Assembly: GCA_900551945.1 (NCBI GenBank)
Contig: URYE01000004.1
Location: 1 to 64,000 of the forward strand
Reading direction: 5' to 3'
Origin: an uncultured Eubacterium sp.
GTDB taxonomy: Bacteria > Bacillota > Clostridia > Lachnospirales > Lachnospiraceae
DNA length: 64,000 nt
This document shows positions 28,437 to 37,875 of the stretch, in pieces. Under the pieces are notes generated by a model. It was not told the origin of the DNA. It made no database searches and saw only the letters and a list, made by a program, of their open reading frames with translations. Numbering within the stretch: position 1 is the stretch's first letter; each line of letters opens with the position of its first letter. The translations under genes were made by a program, and so were the position numbers.

Positions 28437-30191
28437 ATGAGAGTGAACTATAAGAAATTAGCGACAACGGTAGGTATGTCATTACTTCTTACAGCATCTC
28501 CAATAGCAGCATTTTCAGGAACGATAAATAATGGACAAAGTAACATAAGCGGTAAGGTGCTTAATGCAGTAGATATATCTACACTTAAAAATAATAACAA
28601 AGTAACAGCTACAGATATTGTATTAGACAACGATTTGACAGATTGGAGCAATGTAACACAAAGAGTATCAACGGTACAAGGCGTAAATTTATGGAAAGTT
28701 GCAATCTCATCAGATTATTCAACACTTTATTTCTGTTATGAAGGAATGTCATCTTCTGAGTGGGATTATAACTATGCAGGACAGAATAAAATAAATATAC
28801 AATATAAGAACGGAGTAAATGATGCTTCAAGTGCCATACAATTTGCAGCATGGAGCGGAACAGCAATTGCAAAAAATGCTTGGTATGGTGATATTACTGG
28901 GGCAGAAGCAGTAACATTAAATGAAGCACATGGTAATACACAAGGTCCTTATGTACTTGAGTCGGCTATTCCTATGGACTTCTTTGCAAATGGTGATTTT
29001 ACAATTACATTTGCAGGAACAACTGTTGATATAACACAAGTTGAAGTGCTTGATGGAAATGGCTCAGGTGAAGAAGAAACAGGTGAAGCTGTATATAATG
29101 GAATTACAATAGACGGTACTTTTTCAGATTGGGCAGCAGTAACTAAGTATGAAGCAGGTTGCCCTAATGAAGCGCATAGTGATTGTATAAATGAAGCCGC
29201 TATGGTTTTTGACGGAGATTACGTTTACATATATATCAAAGATGGAAAAGGTGGAAGTGCATTTGGCGCAGGCTCACATTCTAATGGTCAGTATTCAATT
29301 AAAACAGACTTAGGTAATGAACTTGTATTTCAGCTTATACAAGATGGTGGTATTAATGGAGTTGAAGGAGCAGAGTGTATTCATATAGGAAGACAGTGGG
29401 AGATTTCAATTCCAAAGGCTGTCCTTCCTTTTTATAATAAGACTATTTCCTTTGGTCTTTATCTTACGGAGCCATTTATCACAGATGTAGCCAATCTTGT
29501 TGATGAAGGCCCAGAACAAGATATAAGTAGTGATGGTATAGAATACGATGGTTTGTATGGTGATTGGAATATGTATCCACATACAACAATTCAATATGCA
29601 ACGGCAGGTACACATTATCAGATGGTAGATGCTAAGGCGGCGTTAGCTTGTAATGGAAGAACTCTTTTAGGTCATGTAGTTACTACAATGCCAGAACATT
29701 TAAAACAAGCTAATTTTGGATTTACACAAGGAATAACTATAATGTTCAATGGAGATGAGAGTCAAGTATTTTATCCTCGTAATGAGTTTGTAGATAGTGA
29801 TGGTAATATTAATTGGAACTCTCAAAAAAGCGGATTAAGTGAAGGCACTTATGAGTATTATCTTTTCTCAACAGACGCATGGCATACTTCAGAAAATATT
29901 AACAATACCAATGAATTTGATAATTGGTATGGAAAGATGATTATAACAGTAGGAGCTAATAAAGACGAGTGTGAGTTTTATCTTGACCTTGAAAAGATAG
30001 CTAATAAGTTAGGCTGTGATGCAAGTGATTTTAAGAGAATAGATGCAAATTTTAGCAATCTAGGATATGAATGGGTTACTACAGCAGGTGCTTCGTCTGG
30101 TGCTTGGTTAGGACTTGGTATATGTATACTTGCAACAGGTGGAGTATTAGTTCGTCAAAGTAAGAAGAATAAAGAGCAGGTACAAGAATGA
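28437..30191 (+). CDS. Secreted protein with Firmicu-CTERM-like sorting tail
   Basis: A 584-residue exported protein, probably the local XrtG substrate. An N-terminal signal peptide (MSLLLTASPIAAFSG region) precedes three diverged modules, each opening with a similar pattern: VLDNDLTDW near residue 60, TIDGTFSDW near residue 220 and EYDGLYGDW near residue 370. The C-terminus has SSGAWLGLGICILATGGVLV followed by a basic tail (RQSKKNKEQ), the layout of an exosortase sorting signal and, as I recall, of the Firmicu-CTERM domain. Its stop overlaps the exosortase start (ATGA). GGGAGG precedes the ATG at 28437, which I prefer over an in-frame TTG 15 bases upstream. Biochemical role is unknown. Confidence 0.78.
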   Translation: MRVNYKKLATTVGMSLLLTASPIAAFSGTINNGQSNISGKVLNAVDISTLKNNNKVTATDIVLDNDLTDWSNVTQRVSTVQGVNLWKVAISSDYSTLYFCYEGMSSSEWDYNYAGQNKINIQYKNGVNDASSAIQFAAWSGTAIAKNAWYGDITGAEAVTLNEAHGNTQGPYVLESAIPMDFFANGDFTITFAGTTVDITQVEVLDGNGSGEEETGEAVYNGITIDGTFSDWAAVTKYEAGCPNEAHSDCINEAAMVFDGDYVYIYIKDGKGGSAFGAGSHSNGQYSIKTDLGNELVFQLIQDGGINGVEGAECIHIGRQWEISIPKAVLPFYNKTISFGLYLTEPFITDVANLVDEGPEQDISSDGIEYDGLYGDWNMYPHTTIQYATAGTHYQMVDAKAALACNGRTLLGHVVTTMPEHLKQANFGFTQGITIMFNGDESQVFYPRNEFVDSDGNINWNSQKSGLSEGTYEYYLFSTDAWHTSENINNTNEFDNWYGKMIITVGANKDECEFYLDLEKIANKLGCDASDFKRIDANFSNLGYEWVTTAGASSGAWLGLGICILATGGVLVRQSKKNKEQVQE

Positions 30192-30793
30192 GTCCAATTG
30201 TTATAATAGCAATTATTTTAATATGGATATATATATTGTCAGTCTTTAGCCGGGCGAAAATGCACGCCTGGAAGTTTATGTGGGGAAGTCTTGGTCTGTT
30301 TGTAATTATGATGATAACAGTTCAGCCTGTGCTTACAATGCCGCTTGCAAGATGTGTTGCTGCTCTTGCAGGCGTTGTTGGTAATATTACAGGCACATTT
30401 ATAGCCTATTTTAAATACGGGATTATATTTATATCATCAGGTTTAACATCAGTAACTTTACGAATAGACTTTGAGTGTTCTGGAATTATTGAGATTATGG
30501 CGTTTATATCATTACTTGCATTTTTTAATGTGTACAACTTTAGTGAAAAGGTAATGGTAGGTATTGGTGGCTTTTGTTATATCATGGTATGTAATGCACT
30601 TAGAATAGTTATGATATGTCTTTCTGTATACTTCTTTGGAATGGACGCATATTATATAGTTCATACATTTGTGGGAAGAATATTTTTCTATGTGTTAAGT
30701 GTATATCTTTATTTTTATGTGTTTACGAAGCCACAGATTATAAAAATGAAAGTGGGCAATTTTGCTTATGGCAGCAATAAAAATGTTTCTTAA
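30188..30793 (+). CDS. xrtG: Exosortase family protein XrtG
   Basis: A 201-residue polytopic membrane protein of the exosortase/archaeosortase superfamily, the Gram-positive XrtG branch. The predicted catalytic triad is visible in membrane-boundary motifs: ECSGI with C97, NALRI with R139, and IVHTF with H159. Exosortases recognise C-terminal tails, cleave them and probably attach the protein to a surface component. The ATG overlaps the stop of the tailed protein upstream, and a glycosyltransferase overlaps its own 3' end, so the three are tightly coupled. Activity of XrtG has, to my knowledge, been inferred from gene neighbourhoods only. Confidence 0.9.
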   Translation: MSPIVIIAIILIWIYILSVFSRAKMHAWKFMWGSLGLFVIMMITVQPVLTMPLARCVAALAGVVGNITGTFIAYFKYGIIFISSGLTSVTLRIDFECSGIIEIMAFISLLAFFNVYNFSEKVMVGIGGFCYIMVCNALRIVMICLSVYFFGMDAYYIVHTFVGRIFFYVLSVYLYFYVFTKPQIIKMKVGNFAYGSNKNVS

Positions 30794-32645
30794 TTCGTTC
30801 ATTTTTTGGGGCGGTTGGATTTTAATTCCATTTCTTATGGAGATTATACCCGCATTAGGAAGCGTAATACTGTTAGTTAAAAGAAATAAAAGGCGTAAGG
30901 TGGAAAGAGCTGAAATAAAGGTATTTCCTGAAATATCTCTTATTATTCCAGTGTATAATTCTGCCGATACGCTTTTTCAATGTATAGAGTCGATTAATAA
31001 CAGTACATATCCTAATAACAGAATAAGAATATTTCTTGTAAATAATAAGGGGCAAGATAACAGCTTTGAAGTCTATGCTGATTGTCAAAGGAAGTTTCCC
31101 GACCTTATTATGCAGTGGCTAAATGCAGAGCAGGGAAAGTCAAGAGCACTTAATCTGGCACTGTATAACAGTGAAGGAAAGTATATTATCAATCTTGACA
31201 GCGATGGTGTGCTTGAAAAAAATGCGCTTGTTAATATGATTACTAAGTTCGAGTCAGATACAGAGCTTAATTGTATGACGGGGGCAATTCTTACAATGCC
31301 AGAGCTTATTATGAAGTATAAGCACTTTTTTCCAAGACTGCTTCGTAACCTTGAGTTTATGGAGTATGCACAAGCCTTTCTTGCAGGAAGAAGTTATGCT
31401 TCTGAAATGAATGCTGTGTACACACTGTCGGGAGCATTTTCAGCATTTAGAAAGTCGGCGGTGTTAAAGTCATGGATGTATAATACTGATACAATATGTG
31501 AGGATACACACATTACATTTCAGATGAGATATAAGCAGAATGAGCGAGTTGAAGTGTGTGAAGACGCACTATTTTTTGTAGACCCAATTGAAGATGTCAA
31601 TAAACTCTACACGCAAAGGCAAAGATGGCAGAGGGGAAGTCTTGAAGTTGCGCAGATGTTTATGGATAAAGACTTTAAGGTTAAAAATATATTTTCAAAT
31701 ATTAGTGTAAAGACACTTATGTATGACCATACGTTTGCATTTCCTAGATTGATATGGTATCTGGCACTTATATGTCTTATGGTAATGGGTTATTCAGGCA
31801 AAGTTATAGTTATATCTACAGGAATTATATTTGCAATGTATACTTTAATTGGTTATATGTACTTTGCAACGGTATTATATTTTTTAAATATTAATAAAGA
31901 AGTTAAAAAGTACTATAGAAATCATTGGTGGTGTATATTATTTTTGCCGTTTTTTAACTTTGCAGTATTCTTTATAAGAATGGCAGGAATTATTAACAGT
32001 ATCAATACAGATAGTGCATGGAGAACTAGAAATCTCACCGATGAACGTATTGCATTTACAGAAGTTATAAAAAGTGATATTCAAAAACCAATTCGTGTAA
32101 TAAGAAAAATAAGAAATGTAGTTAATATTAGCCCGAAAAGTGAAGCAACAGCTACTACTGATAATAGTATCATTGATGAAAATGTAAGTGCTGACAGCAA
32201 AGTAGATGATGATAATAAGCAAAATAATATTGAAAAAATTAAGGGGACAAATAATAACTCATATATGTCACTTGCACAGTGTATAGCTATGTCATTGCTT
32301 TTTGTAATTTTATCAAATGCTATATTTATGTTAAGTTGGATTAAAAGTAATGTAAATATGCATTCATCACAAATTATTGAATACATGGCAAGTATGCAGT
32401 TTAGAAATATATTTGTAGAAAGTGATGTAAGAGGCGCTATTATAGGACTTACCGTTATTACATTGACAGTAATATTAATTTTTTCGTTTGACTTTATATA
32501 CTGTAAAAAAAATTCAGCGAAATGGATTTTAATATTTAATAAGGTTATTATGTATGTGTCAGTTGTAGCAGTATTAGTTGTTGTATTATTAGCTAATTAT
32601 CAGTTTGGATTACTTGATTATTTTAGGAATTGGCTTATAAGTTAG
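30768..32645 (+). CDS. XrtG-associated membrane glycosyltransferase (GT2)
   Basis: A 625-residue integral membrane glycosyltransferase. An N-terminal membrane segment precedes a GT-A domain with ISLIIPVYNSADTL, the nucleotide-sugar/metal motif NLDSDG (about residues 144-146) and QRQRWQRG (near 285), typical of processive family 2 enzymes. More transmembrane helices follow. The C-terminal 180 residues add a Ser/Asn/Asp-rich cytoplasmic linker and three further membrane segments, an extension beyond the usual enzyme. The start at the ATG 30768 overlaps xrtG by 26 bases. It may build the glycan to which XrtG substrates are joined; this is inferred from the locus. Confidence 0.88.
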   Translation: MAAIKMFLNSFIFWGGWILIPFLMEIIPALGSVILLVKRNKRRKVERAEIKVFPEISLIIPVYNSADTLFQCIESINNSTYPNNRIRIFLVNNKGQDNSFEVYADCQRKFPDLIMQWLNAEQGKSRALNLALYNSEGKYIINLDSDGVLEKNALVNMITKFESDTELNCMTGAILTMPELIMKYKHFFPRLLRNLEFMEYAQAFLAGRSYASEMNAVYTLSGAFSAFRKSAVLKSWMYNTDTICEDTHITFQMRYKQNERVEVCEDALFFVDPIEDVNKLYTQRQRWQRGSLEVAQMFMDKDFKVKNIFSNISVKTLMYDHTFAFPRLIWYLALICLMVMGYSGKVIVISTGIIFAMYTLIGYMYFATVLYFLNINKEVKKYYRNHWWCILFLPFFNFAVFFIRMAGIINSINTDSAWRTRNLTDERIAFTEVIKSDIQKPIRVIRKIRNVVNISPKSEATATTDNSIIDENVSADSKVDDDNKQNNIEKIKGTNNNSYMSLAQCIAMSLLFVILSNAIFMLSWIKSNVNMHSSQIIEYMASMQFRNIFVESDVRGAIIGLTVITLTVILIFSFDFIYCKKNSAKWILIFNKVIMYVSVVAVLVVVLLANYQFGLLDYFRNWLIS

Positions 32646-32743
32646 GAAAGGTATTTTTAAAGAAAAGTGTCAAGAATTTTCCAAATCTTTAGGTTAGTAA
32701 GATGAATTGGTACAAAGTAGTGATATTAAAAGTGAGGACAGTT

Positions 32744-33832
32744 ATGGGAACTGAAACAAAGGTTGAAAAAAGTCCAAGTTTAAAGAAGCTATTAGGAAAG
32801 CACCCCGTACTTATAATTACATCAATATGTTCAATATGTTTTGCAGTTGTAGCGGGGCTTTTTGCATACATGCAGATAAGCATATATGAAAGTGGAATAC
32901 TTGAAGTTTGTGCGACTCAGCAAGATGCGTATGTACAGCTTGTGCTTGACCAGATTAATATTAAGTCAAATAGAGATGATGAACAGATTATAAAAGAAAT
33001 ATTAGGAACAATGGACGCTTCATCGAATAGGTATTGGACTTTTTCAAAAGACCAGTCGATGTTATTTGTTAAAGATGTGACAGAAACTAATAAATATAAA
33101 GGCGTTACACCAGCAACATATTATATATCTGACAGCGCTAAAGACTTTTTAGACAGTCTTACAGTTAATAATGTTACACATTCATATATTGATGTTAATG
33201 ATAATAGATATATTGCTTCTGGTGTTATGTTCGAATATAGAGGTAATCAATATAGATTGTGTCTATTAACAGAAAAAGAAGTACTTCTTGACAATAATAC
33301 GTACCTTGAAGTTAAGACGCAAATGCAGACTTTTGTTGTAGTAATTCTTATGTTGCTTGTTGTAGTTCCTATGCTGTTTGCTCATTTTATAAGACGTATG
33401 CAGTTTACTATGGATAGAAAAGATGATTCAATAACAGCCGTTAATCGTATTTTATCTAATATGAACCAAAAGATTTCAGAAAGTGACCTACACGACACAA
33501 GGAATAATATGTGGAATGAAAATGCACTTTCAATGTTTCTTGAAAAGCTTAAGAAGCGAAATGTATATCCAGTTATAGCAGTTTATATAAAGTGTGATAG
33601 CAAGAGTTCAAGAGCTGAATTTATTGCAAAAGCACATTATATTCTTGATAAGCATGTACTTAGATTTCAATATGATGATTCAGATATAGTGCTTGTATTT
33701 GTGCAAATCAGCGAAGAAAGTGCAGTAAACAGTCTTAACAGTCTTATGACAGATAAGTGTAAGTTTAAAAAGAGTGTATTAATAAAAGATAATACAGATG
33801 TAACTGACACTAAAAAACTTTTTATGGAGTAG
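32744..33832 (+). CDS. Two-segment membrane protein, possible degenerate GGDEF-like domain
   Basis: A 362-residue protein with a membrane segment near residues 22-45 (VLIITSICSICFAVVAGLFAYM), an extracellular domain of about 150 residues, a second membrane segment (TFVVVILMLLVVVPMLFA) and a cytoplasmic domain of about 140 residues. The cytoplasmic part has a fold-like pattern (VYPVIAVYIKC, RFQYDDSDIVLVFV) reminiscent of a nucleotidyl-cyclase/GGDEF fold, but there is no GGDEF motif, so catalysis is unlikely. I use the ATG at 32744, with GAGG upstream, instead of an ATG 42 bases earlier. It sits inside the XrtG locus; a sensory or scaffold role is a guess. Confidence 0.55.
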   Translation: MGTETKVEKSPSLKKLLGKHPVLIITSICSICFAVVAGLFAYMQISIYESGILEVCATQQDAYVQLVLDQINIKSNRDDEQIIKEILGTMDASSNRYWTFSKDQSMLFVKDVTETNKYKGVTPATYYISDSAKDFLDSLTVNNVTHSYIDVNDNRYIASGVMFEYRGNQYRLCLLTEKEVLLDNNTYLEVKTQMQTFVVVILMLLVVVPMLFAHFIRRMQFTMDRKDDSITAVNRILSNMNQKISESDLHDTRNNMWNENALSMFLEKLKKRNVYPVIAVYIKCDSKSSRAEFIAKAHYILDKHVLRFQYDDSDIVLVFVQISEESAVNSLNSLMTDKCKFKKSVLIKDNTDVTDTKKLFME

Positions 33833-33840
33833 GAGAGCTT

Positions 33841-34302
33841 ATGGCAGTTAAGTTATATAGAGAGTATAAAATAAAGTTTTATCTTAATATGCGACATTAT
33901 ATTATTATAAATGGTACAAAAGGTGAAACACACCCTCACACTTGGGAGTTTGCGATTAACATTAGATTTGGAAGAAGTTCGTTTGTTGAGTTTAACACTT
34001 TCGAGAAGGGAATTGCTAATTATTTATCAAAGTATCAAAATAAGATTTTAAATGAAGAAGAACCTTTTGACAGTATTTTGCCTACACTTGAAAATGTAGC
34101 AGATTATTTTTCTGATGAGTTTTATAAAATAATTAATTCTACGGGTGGAGTGCTTACAACTCTTGAAGCAAGCGAAACACCGACAAGAAGTTATATTGTC
34201 AATCTTTCAGAAAAAGAAGAAACACAAAAGCTTTCAAAAGAGGCTGATGAGAAAATGTTATCCGATGTTATGGACGCAGTACTTGATGAGATAATTGAGT
34301 AG
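33841..34302 (+). CDS. 6-pyruvoyl-tetrahydropterin-synthase-related protein of the XrtG locus
   Basis: A 153-residue soluble protein. The pattern FYLNMRHYIIING, then HPHTWEFAINIRFG, and VEFNTFEKGIANYLSKYQNK follows the T-fold of 6-pyruvoyl-tetrahydropterin synthase and QueD, including possible metal-binding His residues (RHY and HPH). The rest of the known active site is not obvious. Such PTPS-related proteins are part of the conserved XrtG neighbourhood, where they are unlikely to serve pterin synthesis. The start lies eight bases after the previous stop with GGAGAG upstream. Confidence 0.72.
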   Translation: MAVKLYREYKIKFYLNMRHYIIINGTKGETHPHTWEFAINIRFGRSSFVEFNTFEKGIANYLSKYQNKILNEEEPFDSILPTLENVADYFSDEFYKIINSTGGVLTTLEASETPTRSYIVNLSEKEETQKLSKEADEKMLSDVMDAVLDEIIE

Positions 34303-34331
34303 TATTTGTAAATTAAAACTTTGTAATTAGA

Positions 34332-36845
34332 ATGGAGATTGTTGTGGAAGATAACAAAGATGTGATTAAGATAAAAAGAAAAAAATCAGATTATCTGTTA
34401 TTTGTTATGCCTGTTATTTATATTGTAGTGGCAGTTGTTGTAGTTATGCTTGTCAGTGCAAATGGAAATTATCCCACAGGTTCTGATACGATGTATCACA
34501 TCTACAGAGGTGATTATGTATACAATTCAATAAAATCGGGTAATTGGTATCCTATATACAACAGTATGTGGTATAACGGTGTAGAATTATTGCGTTATTG
34601 GGCACCACTAGGGGCATATTTTATGGCGTTTTGTCAATTACTTGCAGGTGGAAGTCAGATATCAGGATATCTTATATTTGTAGGGCTTATATTCTTTTTG
34701 GGAGCGCTAAGCTGGCTTTTTATAGGAAGGGCAATTAATAGACCTTATCTTAGTGCATTTATAGGTATATTGTGGTTTTTTATGCCTAATAATTTATTAG
34801 CATTATTTGTTGAAGGCAATTTGGCAAGGTCTTTATGTATGGTATTTTTGCCAATATTTATATATGCTGTATGTGAATATTTAAAGGAACAGCATATAAA
34901 ATATATTCCCATAATTATTGTAAGTTTTGCATTAATGATAATGTGTCATTTAGGATATGCAGGGATGATAGCACTTGCAGTTCTTATTTACTGTATTGTA
35001 TATATGTTTCAAGGTGGCAACAAAAGAGCAGTACTTGATATTATCGTTACTATTTTGATAAGTTTTATAATACTTGGTGTATGGCTAGTTGCTTCGTTAA
35101 ATGGTGGTATAACATCGTTAGACAATTCGGAAAATATGTCTAAGTTCTTTCAAAGTATTTTAATATCAATTAATCCATTAGCAAGAATAGAAAGCAATAA
35201 TTCAAATTTTTATTTTGGACTTGCAGCTATGCTTTTAGCGGTTTATGGAATATTTTTTGGATATAGAAATTCAAGAACAGGTTTTGTTACAGGAATAATT
35301 ATTTTGCTATTTACAACTACAGCCATGTATTCAGTATTAAAAATACTTCCCGGAAGTCAGTATCTTTGTATGCTTAGATTTATTTCAATAGCACTTTGCA
35401 TGATACTTTATAGTTTTCTTATGTGGGATACTTTAAAGAAGCCGTTTATAATTCTATTTTGTATATTACTTATTGCAGACACTATTCCATCACTTTCAGT
35501 AATATATAATCCCGATGAAGCCACTGGCACGAAAGCGGAAGATAGATTTGAAGCAATGCAGGAAGCTATACTTATAAAAAAGGCTCAAGAGATTACAAAT
35601 CAAAGAATGGCGTTAATGGACGAGAGGAGTCTTGGTGCAAGAGGTGCTTGGCTTGTTGCGGATTGGAATAATAAGACTGCTGCTACATTTGGTGCAGGTT
35701 GGGAAGCAGCTAATACATCAACTAATATTGCTATGTTAAATAAAGCACTTGCAAATAGTAATTATTATTATATGTTTGACAGATGTTTGGAGCTTGGAAA
35801 TGATACAGTACTTGTAAGCCTAGCACAGCTTGAAAGATATTCAAATGCAGTTATTGACCTTGATAAAGCGGCTGCTAAAGTTGGCTATAGTCTTGTTGAA
35901 GAAAGCTCTGGTTATAGATTATACCATATTGACAGACAAGGCAATTGGGGAACACAAAGCAAATATCAGGCTATTGGAATAGGAAGTGGAGCTTCTGGTA
36001 TTTCTCTTTGTTTTCCAGCAGTAGAAGAAACTGATTCCACTAATATTAATGATTACACTTTTGAACAGCTTTCACAATATAAAGAAATATTTCTTAATGG
36101 ATTTACATATAATGATAGACAAGAAGCGGAAGACCTTATGTTAAGGTTAAGTGAAGCTGGAGTTAGAATTATAATATATGCTGATGGTATTCCACAAGAC
36201 AAAAATCACAGTCAGACATTTCTAGGTGTAACTTGTAATGCGATTACATTTAACAAAGGATATCCAGAGATGAATACAAGAATAGGTAAAATATACGCCG
36301 ATATGTTCCCACAAGGTCATACAACTTGGGAAACGGTATACCTTGGAGGACTTGATAATACTTGGGGAACTATAAGCGATAATGGATTTGACCTTGATTT
36401 TTATGGAACAGTTAAAAATGACAATATAATTATTGCAGGTCTTAATCTAACATATTTTTATGGTCTTACAAGAGATAACACGATTGGAAAATTATTAGAA
36501 AATATGACTACACTCACATCAGATACACTACCTGAAAGAAAGATAATTCCACTAGAGATTAAGTATGAAAATAACAGTATAGTAATAACTTCTGATACAG
36601 ATAGTGTTAATACTTCGCTTGCATACCATGATATATTTAAAAGCTCACAGCATATAGAAAGTAAAAATAATCTTATGTATGTTGATGCAGGAACTACAAA
36701 TATAAGTTTACAAGTTCCGTATTTGTGGCAAGGCTTGGTTGTAAGTATTATAGGATTAATACTTAGTGTGGTGTGGATAATGCGTTTAAGAAAAAGAAAT
36801 ATGGCACAGCTATATAAGAATGGAGAGAATAGTGAAAATATTTGA
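34332..36845 (+). CDS. Large membrane protein, 6-PTPS-related family, XrtG locus
   Basis: An 837-residue protein with at least ten transmembrane helices in the N-terminal 420 residues (first segment DYLLFVMPVIYIVVAVVVVM), a large extracytoplasmic domain of about 370 residues and a final membrane helix with a basic tail. The early motif GSDTMYHIYRGDYVYNSIKS looks like the first loop of GT-C glycosyltransferases, where an Asp binds a lipid-linked sugar. The family is, from memory, the membrane protein class named 6-pyruvoyl-tetrahydropterin synthase-related because it neighbours that protein. A role in making or attaching a surface glycan for XrtG is inferred. It ends 14 bases inside tatD. Confidence 0.75.
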   Translation: MEIVVEDNKDVIKIKRKKSDYLLFVMPVIYIVVAVVVVMLVSANGNYPTGSDTMYHIYRGDYVYNSIKSGNWYPIYNSMWYNGVELLRYWAPLGAYFMAFCQLLAGGSQISGYLIFVGLIFFLGALSWLFIGRAINRPYLSAFIGILWFFMPNNLLALFVEGNLARSLCMVFLPIFIYAVCEYLKEQHIKYIPIIIVSFALMIMCHLGYAGMIALAVLIYCIVYMFQGGNKRAVLDIIVTILISFIILGVWLVASLNGGITSLDNSENMSKFFQSILISINPLARIESNNSNFYFGLAAMLLAVYGIFFGYRNSRTGFVTGIIILLFTTTAMYSVLKILPGSQYLCMLRFISIALCMILYSFLMWDTLKKPFIILFCILLIADTIPSLSVIYNPDEATGTKAEDRFEAMQEAILIKKAQEITNQRMALMDERSLGARGAWLVADWNNKTAATFGAGWEAANTSTNIAMLNKALANSNYYYMFDRCLELGNDTVLVSLAQLERYSNAVIDLDKAAAKVGYSLVEESSGYRLYHIDRQGNWGTQSKYQAIGIGSGASGISLCFPAVEETDSTNINDYTFEQLSQYKEIFLNGFTYNDRQEAEDLMLRLSEAGVRIIIYADGIPQDKNHSQTFLGVTCNAITFNKGYPEMNTRIGKIYADMFPQGHTTWETVYLGGLDNTWGTISDNGFDLDFYGTVKNDNIIIAGLNLTYFYGLTRDNTIGKLLENMTTLTSDTLPERKIIPLEIKYENNSIVITSDTDSVNTSLAYHDIFKSSQHIESKNNLMYVDAGTTNISLQVPYLWQGLVVSIIGLILSVVWIMRLRKRNMAQLYKNGENSENI

Positions 36846-37602
36846 TACACATGCTCATTATGACGATGAGGCGTTTGATGAAGATAGAGATGAGCTTTTA
36901 ACGAGATTATTTAATAAGGATATTGATGTAATTGTAAATGTTGGTGCAAGTCTTTCCGGTTGCAGACAGTCAGTTGAATTAGCTAATAAGTATGAAAAAA
37001 TGTACTGTGCAATAGGAGTACACCCAGATGATTATGATAAGCTTAATGAAGAATTTCTTGAATGGATAAAAAAAGAAGCAATGATTAATCCCAAAGTTGT
37101 AGCTATTGGAGAAATCGGACTTGACTATTATTATCCAGAGCCATCAAAGGAAGTTCAGTTAAAATGGTTTAAAAGGCAGTTGGAGCTTGCTATAGAAGTT
37201 AATAAACCGGTGATAATACATTCAAGAGATGCGTGTGCTGACACAATTAATATATTAAAAGAGGGCAATGCAAAGCAGATTGGCGGTGTAATTCACTGTT
37301 ATTCTTATACTAAGGAGTCGGTAAAGGCTTTTTATGATATGAATTTTTACTTTGGAATAGGTGGTGTGCTTACATTTAAGAATGGGAAAAAGCTTGTTGA
37401 AGCAGTTGAGGTTATTCCTTTGGATAGGATTGTGCTTGAAACAGATTGTCCTTATTTAGCACCTGTTCCTAATAGGGGTAAACGTAATGACAGTAGTAAT
37501 ATACAATATGTTGTTGAGAAGTTGGCTGAAATAAAGGGGAAGACAGCTCAAGAAATTATAGATATAACGAATGAGAATGCAAGAAGACTTTATAGGTTGT
37601 GA
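36832..37602 (+). CDS. tatD: TatD family metal-dependent hydrolase
   Basis: A 256-residue TIM-barrel hydrolase of the TatD/YcfH family, 3'-5' DNase or RNase by homology. Metal-binding motifs are visible: FDTHAHYDD, AIGEIGLDYYY, VIIHSRDA, GGVIHCYSY and LETDCPYLAP. I chose GTG at 36832, with GGAGAG upstream, which gives the usual MKIFDTHAH start; ATG at 36820 is possible. It overlaps the preceding membrane gene by 14 bases. A palindromic repeat begins two bases after the stop. Confidence 0.93.
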   Translation: MKIFDTHAHYDDEAFDEDRDELLTRLFNKDIDVIVNVGASLSGCRQSVELANKYEKMYCAIGVHPDDYDKLNEEFLEWIKKEAMINPKVVAIGEIGLDYYYPEPSKEVQLKWFKRQLELAIEVNKPVIIHSRDACADTINILKEGNAKQIGGVIHCYSYTKESVKAFYDMNFYFGIGGVLTFKNGKKLVEAVEVIPLDRIVLETDCPYLAPVPNRGKRNDSSNIQYVVEKLAEIKGKTAQEIIDITNENARRLYRL

Positions 37603-37603
37603 T

Positions 37604-37712
37604 GATATCAGTAGTATATAAGACTGACACACACCAGTAAAAGTACAATCATATAAATATATACAATTGTTCTTTTAATGGTGCATTTACAGCCTTATAT
37701 ACTACTGATATC
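37604..37712. repeat. Palindromic repeat, copy 2 (short form)
   Basis: Perfect outer arms of 19 bases: GATATCAGTAGTATATAAG / CTTATATACTACTGATATC. Inside are CACCAGTAAAAGTACAAT and ATTGTTCTTTTAATGGTG. The apical hairpin seen in the other copies is missing. It sits between tatD and rsmA, both on the plus strand. The downstream flank CTTACGGGAGGTTGTTGA is shared in part with copy 5. Confidence 0.85.
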
Positions 37713-37875
37713 TTACGGGAGGTTGTTGACTTATCACACTTATATGAAGGATTATTTCACATATAAAAATGTGGGTTTGGGGCGCATTATTGTAAGTTGT
37801 ATTAAATGATGTTTAAATATGGTGTATAATAAGTTTAAGAAGTTAAATTTTAAATAAGTAAGAATGGAGATATAA

